A stretch of DNA of 64,000 nucleotides, from positions 3,038,001 through 3,102,000 of the forward strand of contig NZ_QFFJ01000001.1 of assembly GCF_003308995.1 (NCBI RefSeq), in the 5' to 3' direction. Origin of the DNA: Chitinophaga flava. Its GTDB lineage: Bacteria > Bacteroidota > Bacteroidia > Chitinophagales > Chitinophagaceae. A model generated the notes under the pieces. That model was given only the letters and a program-made list of their open reading frames with translations. It made no database searches and had not been told where the DNA came from. Each line of letters starts with the position of its first letter. Position 1 is the first letter of the stretch. This document shows, in pieces, positions 53,416 to 62,618 of the stretch. A program made the translations under genes and the position numbers.

Positions 53416-54642
53416 ATGAATACATCACAAATCGAAAATAAAATTTCGAAAGACAAAAATGTCCTTGTTGTTTTACAAGAAGAAGGAGCGGCAAATTCAG
53501 AAATGCAGGATTTAATCGATAAATTTTGCGGAAAGGTAGTCAACAGTTTTTCTGAAATTCAGGCTAATCCAAGCGATACAAGAATCTACGTATGTGGCGA
53601 CATAAGCAGTATCAAAGATGAGTTCGGCCCTTTATACATTATAAAAGAACTATCCAGTAATTACGAAAATAAAAATAATACGCACATCATCACACTTGGT
53701 GAAGTTCCTATTATCATTAGCAATGCCGGTGTATATTTTAGAAAACTATTTACTGATAACGATTATTTTGATAAGATCAAATCAGAGCATGAATTTCAGG
53801 AATTAACGGAGTCAAACAAACCATCCAAAGCATTTAGGAAAGGGATATACCTAACTAAAGTAACGAAAGCCGAAAATGAAGATGGGAGCGAAGTTCTGCA
53901 CTATCGCCTTTTGAGATGTTCAAGTAACTTAACCGGGCCTACTGATAATTTCCGCGCCACTGATCACAAAATCATCGATTCGTTGAATGAGGCTGTCAAA
54001 TATGTTTTTGAGTATAAAACGGACCTGAATCATGTATTGGCACAGATATATGAAAACAGAATGAGAACAGAAGGCACTGATAAGGAAGTGAAATCAAGAA
54101 TTAAAGCACATTCTGACAAAACCAAGGATATGCCACAGGATGGGCTTATTGTCTTTTGTACTTTTTACGACAACGTTGACATCAAACATCTGAAACCATC
54201 CGCCACAGACAGATATGACAGGTGTTATAAAGAAGTGAGTGGTTTAACAAAGCTTCACTTCAAATTAAAAAGCACTGTTAATGATGATTCATTGGAAAAA
54301 GAATTCAGTGTTACCTTATATCCTAATTCTGTATTCATGATTCCACTTTCTACCAATAGATTATACACACACGAAATCAGACCATCTATGCTGAATGCTG
54401 ACAGCATTCCAACAAGATTGGGCTATGTAGTTCGTTGCTCCAATCTGGAAGCTCAGCATGTGAATAACCAAACTTACATCAGAGAAAATAACAACTTCAT
54501 TAAACTGGAGAAAATGACTCCGGAAACACAGGAGGATTTAAGAAGTTTTTACAAAGAAGAAAATAAATCAGAGCAGGTTATCAAATACGGAAAAATTCAT
54601 TTCAGCATGAATTCAGGTGACTATGAAAAACCAATATTTTAA
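53416..54642 (+). CDS. AlkB-like 2OG-Fe(II) oxygenase candidate with N-terminal extension
   Basis: A 408-residue protein. The C-terminal half shows the pattern of an AlkB-type double-stranded beta-helix: HSD at residues 232-234 (HxD), an LYPNSVFMIPLS strand, His 319 in YTHEI and Arg 340 in GYVVRCS. The HxD...H...R series with the H-to-R gap of 21 fits Fe(II)/2-oxoglutarate binding. Residues 1-190 form an unrecognised N-terminal domain (VLVVLQEEGAANSEMQDL). It is followed 20 bases later by a related gene. Substrate unknown; AlkB-like enzymes act on nucleic acids or proteins. The DNA is AT-rich compared with flanking genes. Confidence 0.55.
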   Translation: MNTSQIENKISKDKNVLVVLQEEGAANSEMQDLIDKFCGKVVNSFSEIQANPSDTRIYVCGDISSIKDEFGPLYIIKELSSNYENKNNTHIITLGEVPIIISNAGVYFRKLFTDNDYFDKIKSEHEFQELTESNKPSKAFRKGIYLTKVTKAENEDGSEVLHYRLLRCSSNLTGPTDNFRATDHKIIDSLNEAVKYVFEYKTDLNHVLAQIYENRMRTEGTDKEVKSRIKAHSDKTKDMPQDGLIVFCTFYDNVDIKHLKPSATDRYDRCYKEVSGLTKLHFKLKSTVNDDSLEKEFSVTLYPNSVFMIPLSTNRLYTHEIRPSMLNADSIPTRLGYVVRCSNLEAQHVNNQTYIRENNNFIKLEKMTPETQEDLRSFYKEENKSEQVIKYGKIHFSMNSGDYEKPIF

Positions 54643-54662
54643 CGTAAACCCGTGGCAAAGAG

Positions 54663-55457
54663 ATGATGATCAGTTCTGAGTTTAACAAAATTACGCTTGA
54701 TTTAGAAACCAATTTATTCAATGAATTACTGAGCGCAACAGACTTTGAACCTGTTGCTAAAGGCAGAATCGGCAATCACCTGGTAAAGATGGACGGCAAT
54801 CGTATCCCGATAGTGAGAACTACTACAAAATACAATATACCCGCTCATGATTTTTCCGCCATTCATAACATGCTTGTTGAGTGCATCAATGATTCTATTA
54901 GAAAGAGTAACCTGGAAGACATACCTGCGCTGCATTTTAATAATGCCTTAATAGAAGTCTATGATGCCAGTTATTCCAAAATGAATTATCATTCAGACCA
55001 AAATCTGGATTTGGATAATGATTCATACATAGGACTTTTTTCCTGTTATGAAAACCCGGAAGAACTTTCAGCGCAGCACATTAGGAAACTAAAGATAAAA
55101 GATAAAGTAAGCGAAGAAGAGCAGGAGTATTCGTTAACACATAATTCGGTCATACTGTTTTCATTATCCACCAACACAAAGTTCCTGCATAAAATTGTCC
55201 TGGATGCTGCTCCAAAACCATTGGTACCAGACAATAAATGGCTAGGCATTACATTCCGGACATCAAAAACGTATATTCAATTTGAGGATGATTTACCTCG
55301 TTTTGCCAATGGGAAATTATTGGAATTAGCGAATAAGGAACAGGAAACAGCGTTTTACAAGCTGAGAGGGGAAGAGAACCGAAATCTGAATTTCGTTTAT
55401 CCGGATCTAATATATACTGTAAATGCAGGAGATACCATGAAACCAAAGCACAGTTGA
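54663..55457 (+). CDS. AlkB-like 2OG-Fe(II) oxygenase candidate
   Basis: A 264-residue protein with an AlkB-like core: ASYSKMNYHSDQNLD gives His 110 and Asp 112, YIGLFSCYENPE and SVILFSLSTNTKFLHKIVL give His 176, and WLGITFRTSKT gives Arg 199. The 23-residue gap from the second His to Arg equals that of E. coli AlkB (H187-R210). It has no extra domain. It is paralogous in plan to the gene before it and almost certainly in the same operon. Substrate unknown. Confidence 0.6.
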   Translation: MMISSEFNKITLDLETNLFNELLSATDFEPVAKGRIGNHLVKMDGNRIPIVRTTTKYNIPAHDFSAIHNMLVECINDSIRKSNLEDIPALHFNNALIEVYDASYSKMNYHSDQNLDLDNDSYIGLFSCYENPEELSAQHIRKLKIKDKVSEEEQEYSLTHNSVILFSLSTNTKFLHKIVLDAAPKPLVPDNKWLGITFRTSKTYIQFEDDLPRFANGKLLELANKEQETAFYKLRGEENRNLNFVYPDLIYTVNAGDTMKPKHS

Positions 55458-55479
55458 TTGGTTCAGGCGCTCTATCAGA

Positions 55480-55552
55480 GCGGAAGACGGGACTCGAACC
55501 CGCTACCTACAGCTTGGGAAGCTGTCGCTCTACCAGGTGAGCTACTTCCGCA
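55480..55552 (-). tRNA. tRNA-Gly(CCC)
   Basis: Acceptor GCGGAAG/CTTCCGC, D arm GCTC/GAGC with GG, anticodon arm ACAGC-TTCCCAA-GCTGT giving CCC, T arm CGGG/CCCG with TTCGAGT. A normal cloverleaf; CCA not encoded. Confidence 0.95.
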
Positions 55553-55618
55553 GGTATCTCTCTAAAGATAAAAAAAATACCCATAAAAACGGGGCCGTCT
55601 CAGAAGTAATTCCGGGCC

Positions 55619-55721
55619 CCTTAGATTTAGCCTGACTGGATTTATTTATGCACTTCGTATGTGCATCCTCAAAAACCGAAAAAGAAAAAGGGTGCCTCAA
55701 ATTTACTTTTGAGACACCCTC
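55619..55721. repeat. 103-bp direct repeat, copy A
   Basis: Matches 58023-58125 with only two differences. It contains TTTAGCCTGACTGGATTTAT and a hairpin (GGGTG-C-CTCAAA / TTTGAG-A-CACCC) that, read on the minus strand, is followed by TTTTTCTTTTT, so this copy also terminates the epoxide hydrolase transcript. Confidence 0.9.
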
Positions 55722-55808
55722 CAGTAATGAAGACTTGAGGAGATTCGGCCCACAGTCGGTGATAACACTTATGCCAGTCGGAGAAACAGGCTCAGCGCAG
55801 AAATGCGA

Positions 55809-56927
55809 TCACATTTTCCCAAAGAATCCGACAAGCTCCCTGGAATAGATCTCAGGCTGTTCCATCGCTGCAAAATGACCTCCTTTGCCCAGTATATTGA
55901 AGCTTACGACATTGGCCATCCTTTCCGCCCATTCTTTAGGGAATTGGGCTTCCTTGGGAAACAGCGACACCCCCGTTGGTACACCTACCCGTTGGGAAGA
56001 TTGCAGCCCCCCCATATAACCGGCGCGAGCATTCTCTGCATATGTTCTGATGGACGAATTAATGGATTGGCTTATCCAGTAGATCATAATGTTTGTGATC
56101 AGTGTGTCCATGCTAAGGCAATTTTCGAGATTTCCATCATTGTCACTCCAGGCATGGAATTTTTCGATGATCCAGGAGGCCAGTCCCACGGGGCTGTCGT
56201 TGAGCCCATAACCCAGGGTTTGTGGCTTAGTTGACTGGATCATATTAAACGCGCCTTCTGTAAAGAACCAATGTTGTATTTGTTGCCCAAACGCCTGTTC
56301 GGCGGGGGTCATCGTTCCCCAGTCCTCGCTGCCGTTGGGATAACCTACATCCGTTAAATGAATAGCCTTTACATTGCCCGGGAACTGCACTGCCAGTGAC
56401 TTCGTGATCAAAGTACCCATATCACCGCCTGCGGCAAAGTAGGTGGAATATCCCAGTACTTCTGTCATGAGTTTGTTGAACAGGGCTGCCGTCCTATCGC
56501 TATTCAGGGCCGTTTGTTGGGAGAATCCAAACCCGGGTATGGAAGGGATCACGAGGTCATAAGAACGTCCGCCTTCAGTTGGATCGGTCAGCATTGGAAT
56601 AATCGGGAGAAAGCGATAGAATGAGTCTGGCCATCCATGGCTCAGGATCAGCGGCGAGGTATTTTTTCCCTGGCCTTTTACATAAATGAAATGAATGGTA
56701 ATGCCGTCTATTTCGGTCTTGTATTGGGGAAACTGGTTGATCTCTGCTTCGTGGGTTCTCCAATCGTACTCTGTCTGCCAATAGTGCACCAGTTCCCGCA
56801 AATACCCCGGATTGGTGCCATAATTCCACCCGGCATTTTCAGGTTCATCCGTCCACCTGGTTTGTTTTAGTCTTGCTGATAGATCGTTAAGTGTCTCTTG
56901 CGGTACATTAATGCTAAAAGGGTTCAT
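55809..56927 (-). CDS. Epoxide hydrolase (alpha/beta-hydrolase, EHN domain)
   Basis: A 372-residue protein from MNPFSINVPQ (ATG at 56927). Residues 1-110 are the epoxide hydrolase N-terminal domain (LSARLKQTRWTDEPENAGWNYGTNPGYLRELVHYW, split as seen). The hydrolase follows with the HGWPDSFYRF oxyanion motif, the nucleophile Asp in AAGGDMGTLI, and the catalytic His in GKGGHFAAMEQPE. It opens epoxides to diols. It lies 98 bases downstream of an AraC regulator on the same strand, inside the module bounded by the 103-bp repeats. Confidence 0.88.
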   Translation of the reverse strand: MNPFSINVPQETLNDLSARLKQTRWTDEPENAGWNYGTNPGYLRELVHYWQTEYDWRTHEAEINQFPQYKTEIDGITIHFIYVKGQGKNTSPLILSHGWPDSFYRFLPIIPMLTDPTEGGRSYDLVIPSIPGFGFSQQTALNSDRTAALFNKLMTEVLGYSTYFAAGGDMGTLITKSLAVQFPGNVKAIHLTDVGYPNGSEDWGTMTPAEQAFGQQIQHWFFTEGAFNMIQSTKPQTLGYGLNDSPVGLASWIIEKFHAWSDNDGNLENCLSMDTLITNIMIYWISQSINSSIRTYAENARAGYMGGLQSSQRVGVPTGVSLFPKEAQFPKEWAERMANVVSFNILGKGGHFAAMEQPEIYSRELVGFFGKM

Positions 56928-56954
56928 AAACTGTTGTATTTGTTTTGTTCGGTA

Positions 56955-56962
56955 CAAAAATA
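56955..56962 (-). promoter_or_regulatory. TAnnTTTG element of the epoxide hydrolase gene
   Basis: TATTTTTG on the minus strand, 27 bases before the ATG. No good TTG partner was found upstream. Confidence 0.4.
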
Positions 56963-57025
56963 GTCAGCAGGCTCCTCCTGTCATTGTAAAAAATTTACCT
57001 GGGATACTTGTCGGTAAGTTGAGGT

Positions 57026-57874
57026 TTACTTTGCATCCGGATTATCATTGGGAAATTGCAGGATCATTTCGGGCACCAACTCATTTTCATCCAAGACTAA
57101 TTGAGATCTCAGATACTCCATTGGCTTTAACCCTGTAAAATAGGCAAAATCTTTTATGAGATGGGCCTGGTCAAAATAGCCGTACCGGTGGATGATGGAG
57201 AACCAGTCGATATGGGTCTTATTTTTTTGGATTTCAGTAATCACCTGCTGTAGCCGATGAACTCTTTGCAGGTATTTTGGTGAAAAGCCCGTATATGTTT
57301 TAAGCAGGTGAATGACGTGCTTTTGAGAATAGCCGGATTTCTGTATTAACCAGTCGATGGGTTTGTCGATATGCTGGTTTATAAATCTCACGATATGGTA
57401 TCCCATGTTCTCTTCAACCGAATATTGTAAAAAGTAGTTTTCGATCAATGCGAACCTGTCTGCCAGGGCGGTGGCATTGAGTAGCTTTTCATACAATCGC
57501 ATGAAGGAACTCCCAAAAACAGCTTCGGCCTCAACACCCGCATTGTCCAATACGGTAATAGGTATCTTCGTAAGCGAAAAAAAGCCACCCACCGTAAAAC
57601 GGATACTGATGATAGTAGAATTGGGATTGTTTTTGTAAAGGATCGCCTGTTTCTGCATCCCCGAGATCCAGGCATTCTTAACCTCTTTTTTGCAATCGGT
57701 ATTTATTTCGGGATAAACTGTATTCAGGGTATTTTCATTCAGTTCGATCACGAGGTTTATTCCGCCTTCCGGAAGCTCTTTGATGTAAGGTGTTGATAAT
57801 GATCCGCTAACGTAAACAATGTGCTGAATGAAGTCTGAGAGCGGATAGGTTGGAATGTGCCGGTGTACTTTCAT
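57026..57874 (-). CDS. AraC-family transcriptional regulator
   Basis: A 282-residue protein from the ATG at 57874 (MKVHRHIPTY); a TTG start seven codons upstream is possible. The N-terminal 150 residues form a DUF6597-like cupin-type sensing region (PLSDFIQHIVYVSGS, LPEGGINLVIEL). The C-terminal AraC domain has two HTH motifs (IDWLIQKSGYSQKHVIHLLKTYTGFSPKYL and IDWFSIIHRYGYFDQAHLIKDF). It probably controls the epoxide hydrolase gene downstream. Confidence 0.88.
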   Translation of the reverse strand: MKVHRHIPTYPLSDFIQHIVYVSGSLSTPYIKELPEGGINLVIELNENTLNTVYPEINTDCKKEVKNAWISGMQKQAILYKNNPNSTIISIRFTVGGFFSLTKIPITVLDNAGVEAEAVFGSSFMRLYEKLLNATALADRFALIENYFLQYSVEENMGYHIVRFINQHIDKPIDWLIQKSGYSQKHVIHLLKTYTGFSPKYLQRVHRLQQVITEIQKNKTHIDWFSIIHRYGYFDQAHLIKDFAYFTGLKPMEYLRSQLVLDENELVPEMILQFPNDNPDAK

Positions 57875-58022
57875 GATCGGATCAGTGACTAGCAAGGTAT
57901 AAAATTTCTTGCTGTCAATTGGAAAATGTTGAAGCCCGTTAATCGCCCCAGTGGAGCACGGCCTTAAAAACTACAGATAAACTTTTTCCTCTTGCCATGC
58001 ATTATTTACCTCAAAACCAAAT

Positions 58023-58125
58023 CCTTAGATTTAGCCTGACTGGATTTATTTATGCACTTCGTATGAGCATCCTCAAAAACTGAAAAAGAAAAAGGGTGCC
58101 TCAAATTTACTTTTGAGACACCCTC
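58023..58125. repeat. 103-bp direct repeat, copy B
   Basis: Second copy of the repeat at 55619-55721. Its hairpin serves as terminator of the outer-membrane receptor gene ending at 58130. The two copies bound the AraC/epoxide hydrolase module. Confidence 0.9.
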
Positions 58126-58129
58126 GTTA

Positions 58130-60556
58130 TCAGAATTTATAGCTATATCCCAGTCGGAAAACCTGTGTTTCGTAATTGTCTGTACTCACTACCGAAAAGC
58201 CATCTCCCCGCACTTGCCGTTTGATACGCAGCGTATTAAAGATATCACTGGCATTCACAAATAGTTCTCCTTTTCCTTGCTGGATCAGCTTTTTAGCCCC
58301 CAGGTCCACGGAGAAGCGGGAACCAATTTCTCCCTGTGGAATGATATCCTTAGCCAGATAAATACCGGTCACCTGAAGTTCTGTTTTAGCCGGCAGATGA
58401 AACAGTCCATTCAGCTTGGCATTGCCGGAAGTAAGCTGTTGTTTGGCAGCAGTATAGAAGGTCGGTACCGGATATTTGTTTTCCACGGTAAAGGCATCAA
58501 TGATATTGCGATATACGTTCACGTTAGCATTCAACGAAAACCAGGCTGTCACCTCCTTATTCAGTACGGCCTCTATACCAGAATTATAGCTACGGCCTGC
58601 GTTCTGGTAGATATTGTAGATAATATCACTTCCTGGCGCCAGTGTGCCAATACGGGTGATGGTTCCATCAGTCATACGATGGTACAACGCCGAATAGAAG
58701 CTACCGGTACGCCAACTGGTTTTGTATCCCAGTTCAAAAGTATTGGTGAACTGCGGCCGCAGCGCAGGATTACCTACTTTCAGCATTTCCGGTTCATCAT
58801 ATTTGGGGAAAATACGGATATCACCTTCATCCGGCCGGTCTACTCTTCGGTTGTAGAAGAAAGAGATTTTATTGGCATCATTCAGCTTATAAGCCAGGCG
58901 TACATTAGGGAAAGGCTGTACATAGTTGTAGCCATCGCTTTTATAGGTATTGTGATCGGGGTTGACAGTGTAATTCAGGCGTACATACTCCATACGTATG
59001 CCGGCTTCGGCTTCAATGCGATTGTTTTCATATACATAGTTGCCGTAAATAGCAGGAATAGTTTCGGCATAATCTGCCCATCCGGCGGCACCTTTATCGA
59101 GGGGTGACTGTTCTCCGGGGAAGAAACGCATATTGGTGGGTATCACTCTTCTGCGGAGCTTCAGTCCACTTTCCACACGGCCATGACGTAGCGGCCGCAC
59201 GTAGTCTACATTCAGATCAGCCACGTGTTCATCGGCTATCAGCATAAAGGTATCTTTCCCGATGTAGGTAGTGCGGTTATCGGTCAGAAAATATTTTTCA
59301 TCTTCCCGATGGAATGTATAGTTGAAATTGATGTTCAGCAGGTGGCCCGGCTGCCGGAACTTATGCTGATAGGCCGCCATGGCTGTGAAAGCAGAGTTCA
59401 CTTCATCTTCATGAAATTGCCATAACCTTCTTCTTTCCGTTAATTTACCGTTGAAGTAAGGGATATCACCATCATCAAGAACACGCTCACGGCTGTATAA
59501 TCCGGACACTGTGAGGGTATTACGATCATCGATATTCCAGTCGACGCCTGTTTTTACAGAGCCGTCATAAGTGCGGCGGTTGCGTTTTACCTGTTGCCGC
59601 ACGGTGTCACCATTATCGTATATACGTTCTGCGAACTCGCTTTTATTGAGGGTTTTCATGTATAGCCAATCGCCCTGAAAGAAAGCATTGATCTTATTCT
59701 TCCGGTAGTTGAGCGACAGGGACGGATTAATTTTAGGGGTAGCCTGGTACTGAGGTCTTATGCCGGGCAGGTTTTCTTCCTTTTGCCACAATGCGCCCAG
59801 GCCGGTGGTGAGACCTATTTTACCATTAAAGCCTTCCTGTTTGTTTTTCTTGTAAATGATGTTGATGATGCCTGCGTTACCATTGGCATCGTATCTGGCG
59901 GAGGGGTTGTTGATGATCTCGATCCGTTCGATAGCGGAAGCCGGGATATTATCAAGGCCTGACTGGTTACCAAAACCGGTGAGAGCGGTTTGTTTACCAT
60001 CGATGAGGATGGTCACCCGGTCGCTGCCGCGCAGCTGCACTTTACCATCCTGGCTGGTAGTAATGCCCGGCAGATTTTTCATAGCCTGCAATACAGAACC
60101 GCCTTGCTGGCTCATATTGTTTTCCAGCGAAAAGATCTTTTTATCCATTTTAGTGTCAATGCCAGCTTGCTGAGCGGTCACTTCCACTTCATTGAGGGTG
60201 CGGGCGTTTTCCTTCAGTTCTATGGAACCCAGGTCCAGAAAGGCACTGAGTGATCCCACCTGCACCGGGAGTTGTTTTACTTCATAGCCCAGATAGGTGG
60301 TCTCCAGGAAATAATTGCCGCTACTTATGGCAGACAATGAAAAGCGGCCATCTTCACCTGTAATGGTGCCAGCCGCCAGGCTGCTGTCTTTTGTGTGCTT
60401 TAAAGTCACATTTACAAAAGGCAGTACGGTTTTATTCTTTCCTTCTTTTATAATTCCGGATACCACTACTTTTCTATCCTGGGCGAACAGTGCGCCCTGA
60501 AAAGCTATCAGTGCCACAGCTATCTGAATCAGGCAATTGGTCATTCTCTTCGGCAT
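58130..60556 (-). CDS. TonB-dependent-receptor-like outer membrane beta-barrel protein
   Basis: An 808-residue protein from MPKRMTNCLIQ (ATG at 60556). After a signal peptide (VALIAFQGALFAQ) comes a carboxypeptidase-regulatory-like domain (VVSGIIKEGKNKTVLPFVNV, GRFSLSAISSGNYFLET), then a plug (VTAQQAGIDTKMDKKIFSLE, NLPGITTSQDGKVQLRGSDRVTILIDG, IPASAIERIEIINNPSARYDANG), then a 22-strand-type barrel ending in ...FRLGYSYKF. This is the OMP beta-barrel family 3 form without SusD partner. Ligand unknown. It lies 66 bases after a histidine kinase gene and is probably its target. Confidence 0.9.
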   Translation of the reverse strand: MPKRMTNCLIQIAVALIAFQGALFAQDRKVVVSGIIKEGKNKTVLPFVNVTLKHTKDSSLAAGTITGEDGRFSLSAISSGNYFLETTYLGYEVKQLPVQVGSLSAFLDLGSIELKENARTLNEVEVTAQQAGIDTKMDKKIFSLENNMSQQGGSVLQAMKNLPGITTSQDGKVQLRGSDRVTILIDGKQTALTGFGNQSGLDNIPASAIERIEIINNPSARYDANGNAGIINIIYKKNKQEGFNGKIGLTTGLGALWQKEENLPGIRPQYQATPKINPSLSLNYRKNKINAFFQGDWLYMKTLNKSEFAERIYDNGDTVRQQVKRNRRTYDGSVKTGVDWNIDDRNTLTVSGLYSRERVLDDGDIPYFNGKLTERRRLWQFHEDEVNSAFTAMAAYQHKFRQPGHLLNINFNYTFHREDEKYFLTDNRTTYIGKDTFMLIADEHVADLNVDYVRPLRHGRVESGLKLRRRVIPTNMRFFPGEQSPLDKGAAGWADYAETIPAIYGNYVYENNRIEAEAGIRMEYVRLNYTVNPDHNTYKSDGYNYVQPFPNVRLAYKLNDANKISFFYNRRVDRPDEGDIRIFPKYDEPEMLKVGNPALRPQFTNTFELGYKTSWRTGSFYSALYHRMTDGTITRIGTLAPGSDIIYNIYQNAGRSYNSGIEAVLNKEVTAWFSLNANVNVYRNIIDAFTVENKYPVPTFYTAAKQQLTSGNAKLNGLFHLPAKTELQVTGIYLAKDIIPQGEIGSRFSVDLGAKKLIQQGKGELFVNASDIFNTLRIKRQVRGDGFSVVSTDNYETQVFRLGYSYKF

Positions 60557-60621
60557 AATATATTCTGTTGAAAATAAATGATGCCACAAAGTTGACCTTC
60601 AATTTGGAAGAAATTTGGAAT

Positions 60622-61890
60622 TCAGAAATCGATGCAGAATTGATGTAGCTGGTTTTCAAATGTGTAATACACCTGCCAGTGATAACGTTGGCAGATCTGC
60701 TGAACAATAGCCAGTCCAAGGCCACTACCGGGACTTTGAGGAGATCCCGCCGTAAAACGCTTAAACAGATTACCCGTATCCAGTGAAATACTACCTGTAT
60801 TGGCTATACGAAGTTTTCCTGGAAGGAGATGAACAATAATTTTCCCTCCCGGATTTACATAGCGGGCGGCATTCAGCAGCAGGTTATTGAGCAAAATCTC
60901 TACCAGCACTTTATTACCTTCTATGTTAATACCAGACTGTATATGTTGTTCTATCTGCAGGGATTTGTGAGCAAACAAGTCGAACAGTGGAGCAATACAA
61001 TCTTCCAGCAACTCACTTAAACAAATGTTTTCTTTCTGAAGGAACTGGTGGTTTTCTATTCTGGCCAGCAGCAGCAGGTTTTTATTGATACGGGTCACCT
61101 TCATCAGAGCTTTGATGGACTCTTCCACCAGCAAGGATTGTTTATCGTTCAGTGGCTGGCTTTGCAATAACAAGTCCAGCTTGGATTTGGCGATAGCTAG
61201 TGGTGTCTGCAACTCATGCGAAGCATTTTCCGTGAACTCTTTTTGTTGCTGATAGGTGGAGATATTTTCGTTGATCAGCTGCTGTAAACTGTTATTTAGC
61301 GTTTCAAACTCGGCGATGTTGGTTTTATCGAAAGAAATCTGTTGTTGCCGGTTGAGATCAAAACCAGCTATTTTATGAAGGGTATTGTAAAACGGCTGCC
61401 ACAGGCGCCTGGACGCCCTTTTATTGAGTAGTACCAGTCCTGCCAGCAGGAGTATAAAAAATAGGATGGTCACCAGCGTAATAGCGAGGATTGTTTCGTG
61501 GGTTTCCTCCATATTGGTTTCTACCGTGAGACTGTAGGGTTGACTGTTGACTGTAAAAGAAGATACCAATCCATGAAAACGGTTGATACCTGTAGCATTG
61601 CGACGGTAGATATTGTAAGTACTGTCTGGCTTTACCATCGCTGCTCTGCGGATAGCAGCATCCGGCTGCAACTGATTCCAGGTGTGGATATGATGGTCGA
61701 GGGCGCTGTCACTGCTGTAAGCCTTGTGAATATTGGCTTTTATAGTCTCTGCAACAATTTTATTATGCTCATGTAACTCGTTCATCCAGATATTATCCAC
61801 GATATAATAATAGGCAGGAATACTGCATACCAATACAAAAAAGGCATACAGCGAAAATACTTTCAGCGATTTACTCAGCAGTTTTTTCAT
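60622..61890 (-). CDS. Sensor histidine kinase
   Basis: A 422-residue protein from MKKLLSKSLKVFS (ATG at 61890, overlapping the regulator stop as ATGA). Two membrane helices (about 10-30 and 150-170) bound a periplasmic sensor of about 120 residues. HisKA has the phospho-acceptor in ENASHELQTPLAIAK; HATPase_c has NNLLLNAARYV and GSGLGLAIVQQI. It pairs with the regulator encoded just upstream. Confidence 0.92.
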   Translation of the reverse strand: MKKLLSKSLKVFSLYAFFVLVCSIPAYYYIVDNIWMNELHEHNKIVAETIKANIHKAYSSDSALDHHIHTWNQLQPDAAIRRAAMVKPDSTYNIYRRNATGINRFHGLVSSFTVNSQPYSLTVETNMEETHETILAITLVTILFFILLLAGLVLLNKRASRRLWQPFYNTLHKIAGFDLNRQQQISFDKTNIAEFETLNNSLQQLINENISTYQQQKEFTENASHELQTPLAIAKSKLDLLLQSQPLNDKQSLLVEESIKALMKVTRINKNLLLLARIENHQFLQKENICLSELLEDCIAPLFDLFAHKSLQIEQHIQSGINIEGNKVLVEILLNNLLLNAARYVNPGGKIIVHLLPGKLRIANTGSISLDTGNLFKRFTAGSPQSPGSGLGLAIVQQICQRYHWQVYYTFENQLHQFCIDF

Positions 61891-62561
61891 ACTTCCCACT
61901 TATATCCGGTACCATAAACGGTTTTAAGGTAATTGCCTGCTCCGGCTTCTGTCAGCTTACGTTTCAGGTTTTTAATATGAGCATATACAAAATCGAAGTT
62001 ATCCAACATATCGGCAATATCACCTGAAAGATGCTCTGCCAGTGCCATTTTGGAGATGACCCGATTTTTGTTGCCGATAAAATATAGTAAGAGATTGAAC
62101 TCTTTTTTGGTGAGTGGCACCGGTTCTTCGTTGACAGATACGGTTTTGGCGGGCAGATCTATTTTTAATTCATTAAAAATGACGGTGTTGGCATTTCCGA
62201 AATTTTTTCTTCGGATGACAGAATAGATTCTGGCGGCCAGCTCCGGCAGATGGAAGGGCTTGGCAAGATAATCATCTGCTCCCAGCTGCAGACCAGCTAT
62301 TTTATCTTCCATAGCACCTTTGGCAGAGATGATAATGACACCTTCCTGCTTTTGCTGTTTTTTCAGTTCTTCCAGAATAGCCATACCATTGCCTCCCGGC
62401 AGCATCAGATCCAGCAGAATACAGTCGTATTCGTAGATGGAGATTTTCTCAACCGCCTCATCGAAGGTGGCAGCAAACTCGCACAGGTAGTTCTCTCCGG
62501 CCAGATAGTCCGCGATACTTTGTGCCAGTTCCTGTTCATCTTCGATAATCAAGATTTTCAT
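61887..62561 (-). CDS. OmpR/PhoB-family response regulator
   Basis: A 224-residue protein: receiver domain with acidic DEQE, phospho-Asp in YDCILLDLMLPGGNG and Lys in IISAKGAME; winged-helix DNA-binding domain (VPLTKKEFNLLLYFIGN, VYAHIKNLKRKLTEAG, TVYGTGYKWEV). Translationally coupled to the kinase gene. Confidence 0.94.
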   Translation of the reverse strand: MKILIIEDEQELAQSIADYLAGENYLCEFAATFDEAVEKISIYEYDCILLDLMLPGGNGMAILEELKKQQKQEGVIIISAKGAMEDKIAGLQLGADDYLAKPFHLPELAARIYSVIRRKNFGNANTVIFNELKIDLPAKTVSVNEEPVPLTKKEFNLLLYFIGNKNRVISKMALAEHLSGDIADMLDNFDFVYAHIKNLKRKLTEAGAGNYLKTVYGTGYKWEV

Positions 62562-62618
62562 ACCGGCAAGTTATGCGAATGATTCTGAAAAAATTCTGAA
62601 TTCAAGACAGGGGAGGGA

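Noticed and set aside
55480..58125. Integrative element inserted at tRNA-Gly
   Set aside because: No integrase is present, and the 103-bp repeats do not include any part of the tRNA.
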